From assembly GCA_030598025.1 (NCBI GenBank), contig JAUVQS010000052.1:1-9429 (forward strand): a stretch of DNA of 9,429 bases. The letters are read 5' to 3'. A program made the position numbers and the translations under genes. The notes beneath the pieces are model-generated. The model had not been told where the DNA came from. It worked only from the letters and a program-made list of their open reading frames with translations, and did no database searches. The stretch is from Acidimicrobiia bacterium (lineage in GTDB: Bacteria; Actinomycetota; Acidimicrobiia; Spongiisociales; JAHEDJ01). Of this stretch, positions 7,039 to 9,429 are shown piece by piece (within the stretch, counting starts at the first letter, position 1; each line of letters begins with the position of its first letter).

Positions 7039-8430
7039 CTACGGGGTCTTCAGCTTTCGGGCCTTCTCGATCGGCAATCGTACGGTGAAAGTGCTCAGGC
7101 CGTCCTGGTAGTCGTAGACCAACTCTCCGTTCATGAGTTCGGCCAACTGTCGTGAGACGGTGAGACCGAGTCCGACAGACGCCGGCTGAGTGGGGTCGTT
7201 GTGGGCGCGGAAGTAGGGATCGAAGATGCGGGCTCGATCGCTCTCGGCGATTCCGGCACCGTCATCCGAGACGGCAACCACCGCCTTGTCGTCACCGGTG
7301 AGGGTGTGAACTCGCACGTTCGGTCCGCCGTAGCGCAGTGCGTTGGTTACGAGGTTGCGGATGATCTGTCGGAATCGTCCGGGATCTGCCCAGGCATCAA
7401 CCGGTCCCACGTCCAGATCCACGCGTTCGGCGAGTTCTTGCGGCAGCATCCTGATCGCCGACTCGACCTCGTCCGACACGCTGATCAGGGAGGGGTTGAT
7501 GGTGATCGATCCGATGTCGGCCCGTGCTGCTACCAGTAGATCCTGCACTATGGAGGAGACTTCGGTTCCCTGGTCGGCAATGAGTTTGATCAACTCTTGG
7601 ATTTCGTCTTCTTCAAACGTCTTCCAATGATCTCGCAACTCCTGTGCAATTCCAACAACGGCGGTCAATGGTGTTCTCAGTTCGTGGCTCACCGAAGCAA
7701 CGAACTCATCCTTCGTCCGCACGAGGTCTTCCAACTGCCTGGTGGCTTCAACTTGTCCCGAAACGTCCCTGAGCACGGCTGAGAAGCGGGCCACCGAACC
7801 GTCGGGGGCGTGGTGGGTAATGCCGACCGCCGACACCGGCATGGTCGATCCGTCTGGTGCCTGGAGTTCGATTTCACCGGTCCAAACTTGTCCCTCGCGG
7901 AGCTTTGGGATGACGTCTCCGATGAGGAGCCGCATCGTGTCACGATCGAGAGCTTGTGAAACGTGCAGATAGGGCGGCGACTGGTCTTCGCCGATTGAGA
8001 AGTAGCTGCGGGCTGCCGAGTTGGCGTAGGTGATCCAGCCACTCGGGTCGAGGACGACGACGATGTCGGGGGTTGCTTCGATGATGCGCGTCAGCCGCCG
8101 CTGTGCTTGTTCGGCGAGTTTCTGAGCGGTGACATCGATGATGGCGCCTTCGTAGTAGAGCACGGCCCCATCGGTTGCCGTGACGGTTCTAGCGCTGTCC
8201 TGACCCCAGAAGGTGCTCCCGTCCTTTTTGCGCAGTTGCGCTTCGAAGGCGATGACCGTGGCGTCCCTGTCGATTGCGTCGATCCATCGCGATCGGGCCG
8301 TTGGGTCCACATAGACATCGTGCGAAGCCAAGGCGAGCAGGTCGCTCGCTTCGTCGAAGCCCATCAGCTCAATGAGTGCGGGGTTGAGGGCGAGGATTAC
8401 CCCGTCGGGTGTGCTCCGGTACATGGCCAC
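7039..8430 (-). CDS. PAS-PAS sensor histidine kinase, C-terminal part of a stop-split gene
   Basis: Read from GTG at 8430, the 463 residues hold a PAS domain lacking its first residues (about 1-100, ending in YYEGAIIDVTAQK), a second PAS (about 110-230, ending in LRDVSGQVEA), and a complete kinase core. The phospho-acceptor is His249 in SVSHELRTPL. The N box is RQIIRNLVTNALRYGG (Asn359, Asn363), followed by G1 DDGAGI (389-394), the F box IFDPYFR (402-408) and G2 GLGLTV (420-425). All catalytic motifs are intact. The frame continues upstream without a shift as LFERIPVAMYRSTPDG until the TAA at 8449-8451. The true start of this domain therefore lies in the neighbouring piece, and GTG 8430 is only a possible restart 18 bases after the stop, without a clear ribosome site. 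On its own this piece is cytosolic. No response regulator is in the window. Its stop codon directly abuts that of the convergent acetyltransferase. Confidence 0.85.
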   Translation of the reverse strand: MAMYRSTPDGVILALNPALIELMGFDEASDLLALASHDVYVDPTARSRWIDAIDRDATVIAFEAQLRKKDGSTFWGQDSARTVTATDGAVLYYEGAIIDVTAQKLAEQAQRRLTRIIEATPDIVVVLDPSGWITYANSAARSYFSIGEDQSPPYLHVSQALDRDTMRLLIGDVIPKLREGQVWTGEIELQAPDGSTMPVSAVGITHHAPDGSVARFSAVLRDVSGQVEATRQLEDLVRTKDEFVASVSHELRTPLTAVVGIAQELRDHWKTFEEDEIQELIKLIADQGTEVSSIVQDLLVAARADIGSITINPSLISVSDEVESAIRMLPQELAERVDLDVGPVDAWADPGRFRQIIRNLVTNALRYGGPNVRVHTLTGDDKAVVAVSDDGAGIAESDRARIFDPYFRAHNDPTQPASVGLGLTVSRQLAELMNGELVYDYQDGLSTFTVRLPIEKARKLKTP

Positions 8431-8448
8431 CGGGATTCGTTCGAATAG

Positions 8449-8451
8449 TTA
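8449..8451 (-). other. In-frame TAA that splits the histidine kinase gene
   Basis: On the minus strand the codons read SEQRYR, TAA, LFERIPVAMYR. The usual PAS start in this family is of the form SEQRYRxLFE. One substitution would restore a sense codon, for example CAA (Gln) or TCA (Ser). There is no insertion or deletion. It can be a nonsense mutation, a sequencing or assembly error, or an unusual read-through site. Confidence 0.85.
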
Positions 8452-9426
8452 GCGATACCGTTGCTCGCTTGATCGCAGAAGCTCCTGGGCGGCGATCGAT
8501 TCGGTGACGTCTCTGATGACCATCTGAATTGCCGGAGAGCCTTCTAGTTCTGTGGGGATGCCTACGGCTTCGGCGACTAGCTCCGAACCGTCGATTCGAT
8601 TGAGCCGGATCCGGGCAAGATCCGAGGTCTCGCCGGTTGCCACCAGATGCATTCGGTCGATCTCACCCGGTCTGTCGGTGGGCGCCACGTGATCGAGGTA
8701 TGGCACGTTGAGTGCGGCCGTCGGGTCGTCGTAGCCGAGCAGCATCGCAGCCGCTTCGTTCACGAATCTGAGGATGCCACGCTGATGAATGAGGATGGCG
8801 TCGGGCGAGGCTTCAACGAGAGTCCGGTAGCGGAGCGCCGAGTCCTCCAGCTGCGTTCTCGAGTGCTCGAGTAGGCGGCCGACGCTCAGAAACAGCGCAG
8901 CGGCGGCGATGGCCAGGGCCATGAGCCCCAACGCCGAGGTGGTCACCTCGGCTGTTGAAGTCTGATCAGTGGCCCAATACATGGGAAGAGTTGAATCGGA
9001 CCCCGCGATATGTAGCGGAATCCGGGCAGCAATCATGACCTCACCCACGACGATTGTGAAGGCAGCCATCCGGAGTGGAAGGACGAATGCCGTGACCGCG
9101 ACCACTATCACGGGGATCAGGTCGATCACCGTTCCCGGGCCGATGATCCACCACAGCGCTAGTGCTACGACGTGATCAGTCACCAATCCGGCGATGAGTC
9201 GGAAGCGGGAATCCCGGAAGCCGGCCCCGGCGAGGAGTCCGACCACTGCCAAGATTGCCGAGATCGTCCAGACGCTATCCCTGAGTCCTATCGCGCCGAT
9301 GGCGGCAAAAGCGAAGGCGGTCCCATAGCCGAGCCTGCGTAGCCGGGAAAGGCCGGCTACGAGGCGCTCGAAGTCCGGTGGACTCCCTGGAAGTGTCCGC
9401 CTGCGCATCTCTTTGAGAATCGGCAC
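8449..9426 (-). CDS. Membrane/PAS N-terminal part of the stop-split sensor histidine kinase
   Basis: The 325 residues start with a basic N-terminus, then about six hydrophobic segments (roughly 33-48, 51-69, 77-96, 100-117, 118-137 and 162-182) forming a membrane sensor domain without a large external loop. A linker (SVGRLLEHSRTQLEDSALRY) leads to a PAS domain (about 196-315: ASPDAILIHQRGILRFVNEA, MLLGYD, ending in VIRDVTES). The chain stops at SEQRYR, where a second PAS should begin. Joined to 7039-8430 it would make a 795-residue membrane kinase with three PAS domains. The GTG at 9426 is three bases from the window edge and has no visible ribosome site; ATG at 9408 is an alternative, and the true start may lie beyond the window. 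This fragment alone would anchor and perhaps sense, but cannot phosphorylate. The ligand is unknown. Confidence 0.8.
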   Translation of the reverse strand: MPILKEMRRRTLPGSPPDFERLVAGLSRLRRLGYGTAFAFAAIGAIGLRDSVWTISAILAVVGLLAGAGFRDSRFRLIAGLVTDHVVALALWWIIGPGTVIDLIPVIVVAVTAFVLPLRMAAFTIVVGEVMIAARIPLHIAGSDSTLPMYWATDQTSTAEVTTSALGLMALAIAAAALFLSVGRLLEHSRTQLEDSALRYRTLVEASPDAILIHQRGILRFVNEAAAMLLGYDDPTAALNVPYLDHVAPTDRPGEIDRMHLVATGETSDLARIRLNRIDGSELVAEAVGIPTELEGSPAIQMVIRDVTESIAAQELLRSSEQRYR

Positions 9427-9429
9427 CCA

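Noticed and set aside
8449..8451. TAA recoding to an amino acid in this organism
   Set aside because: mrp ends naturally at TAA at its expected length, and other genes use TAG and TGA, so no stop codon appears to be reassigned.
1..9429. CRISPR array, IS element, tRNA or integration site
   Set aside because: I saw no regular repeat-spacer series, transposase, terminal inverted repeats or tRNA fold.

Overview
This 9.4 kb window looks like a high-GC Actinobacteriota chromosome. An Acidimicrobiia-type lineage is my guess from composition and gene families; no rRNA or marker gene is present to confirm it. The coding content is mostly housekeeping plus one sensory protein. I see no tRNA, rRNA, CRISPR array or insertion sequence.

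Layout: (i) At 1-86 there is no gene, only a GC-rich hairpin at the edge. (ii) At about 105-1065 (+) lies a relic of an AbiEi-type winged-helix/DUF559 nuclease-like protein. It is broken by one extra C near 393 and has no stop of its own, so its frame runs on antisense through the next gene. (iii) At 1066-3732 (-) is a complete aconitase, acnA. (iv) At 3864-4562 (-) is an ArsR-type/COG2345 regulator with a Cys-rich C-terminus like SufR-type Fe-S sensors; a perfect 11-bp hairpin covers its stop codon. (v) At 4563-4639 is a short divergent promoter region with a palindromic ACTATAGT. (vi) At 4640-5725 (+) is Mrp/ApbC, an Fe-S carrier-type P-loop ATPase with an N-terminal MIP18 (DUF59) domain; the whole protein has no cysteine. 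(vii) At 5726-5826 is an intergenic hairpin made of heptamer repeats. (viii) At 5827-7038 (+) is an Eis-like GNAT acetyltransferase. (ix) At 7039-9426 (-) is a membrane multi-PAS sensor histidine kinase, split by one in-frame TAA at 8449-8451 into a membrane/PAS part and a PAS/kinase part.

Functionally, the centre groups an Fe-S enzyme (aconitase), a possible Fe-S-sensing repressor and an Fe-S carrier-family ATPase around one divergent promoter. This suggests a small Fe-S/aconitase homeostasis module (inference). The two ends carry decaying or split genes. Nothing here is clearly a new defence or mobile system. The most unusual points are the cysteine-free Mrp, the stop-split kinase, the regulator-acnA-mrp arrangement, and several DNA palindromes at gene junctions.
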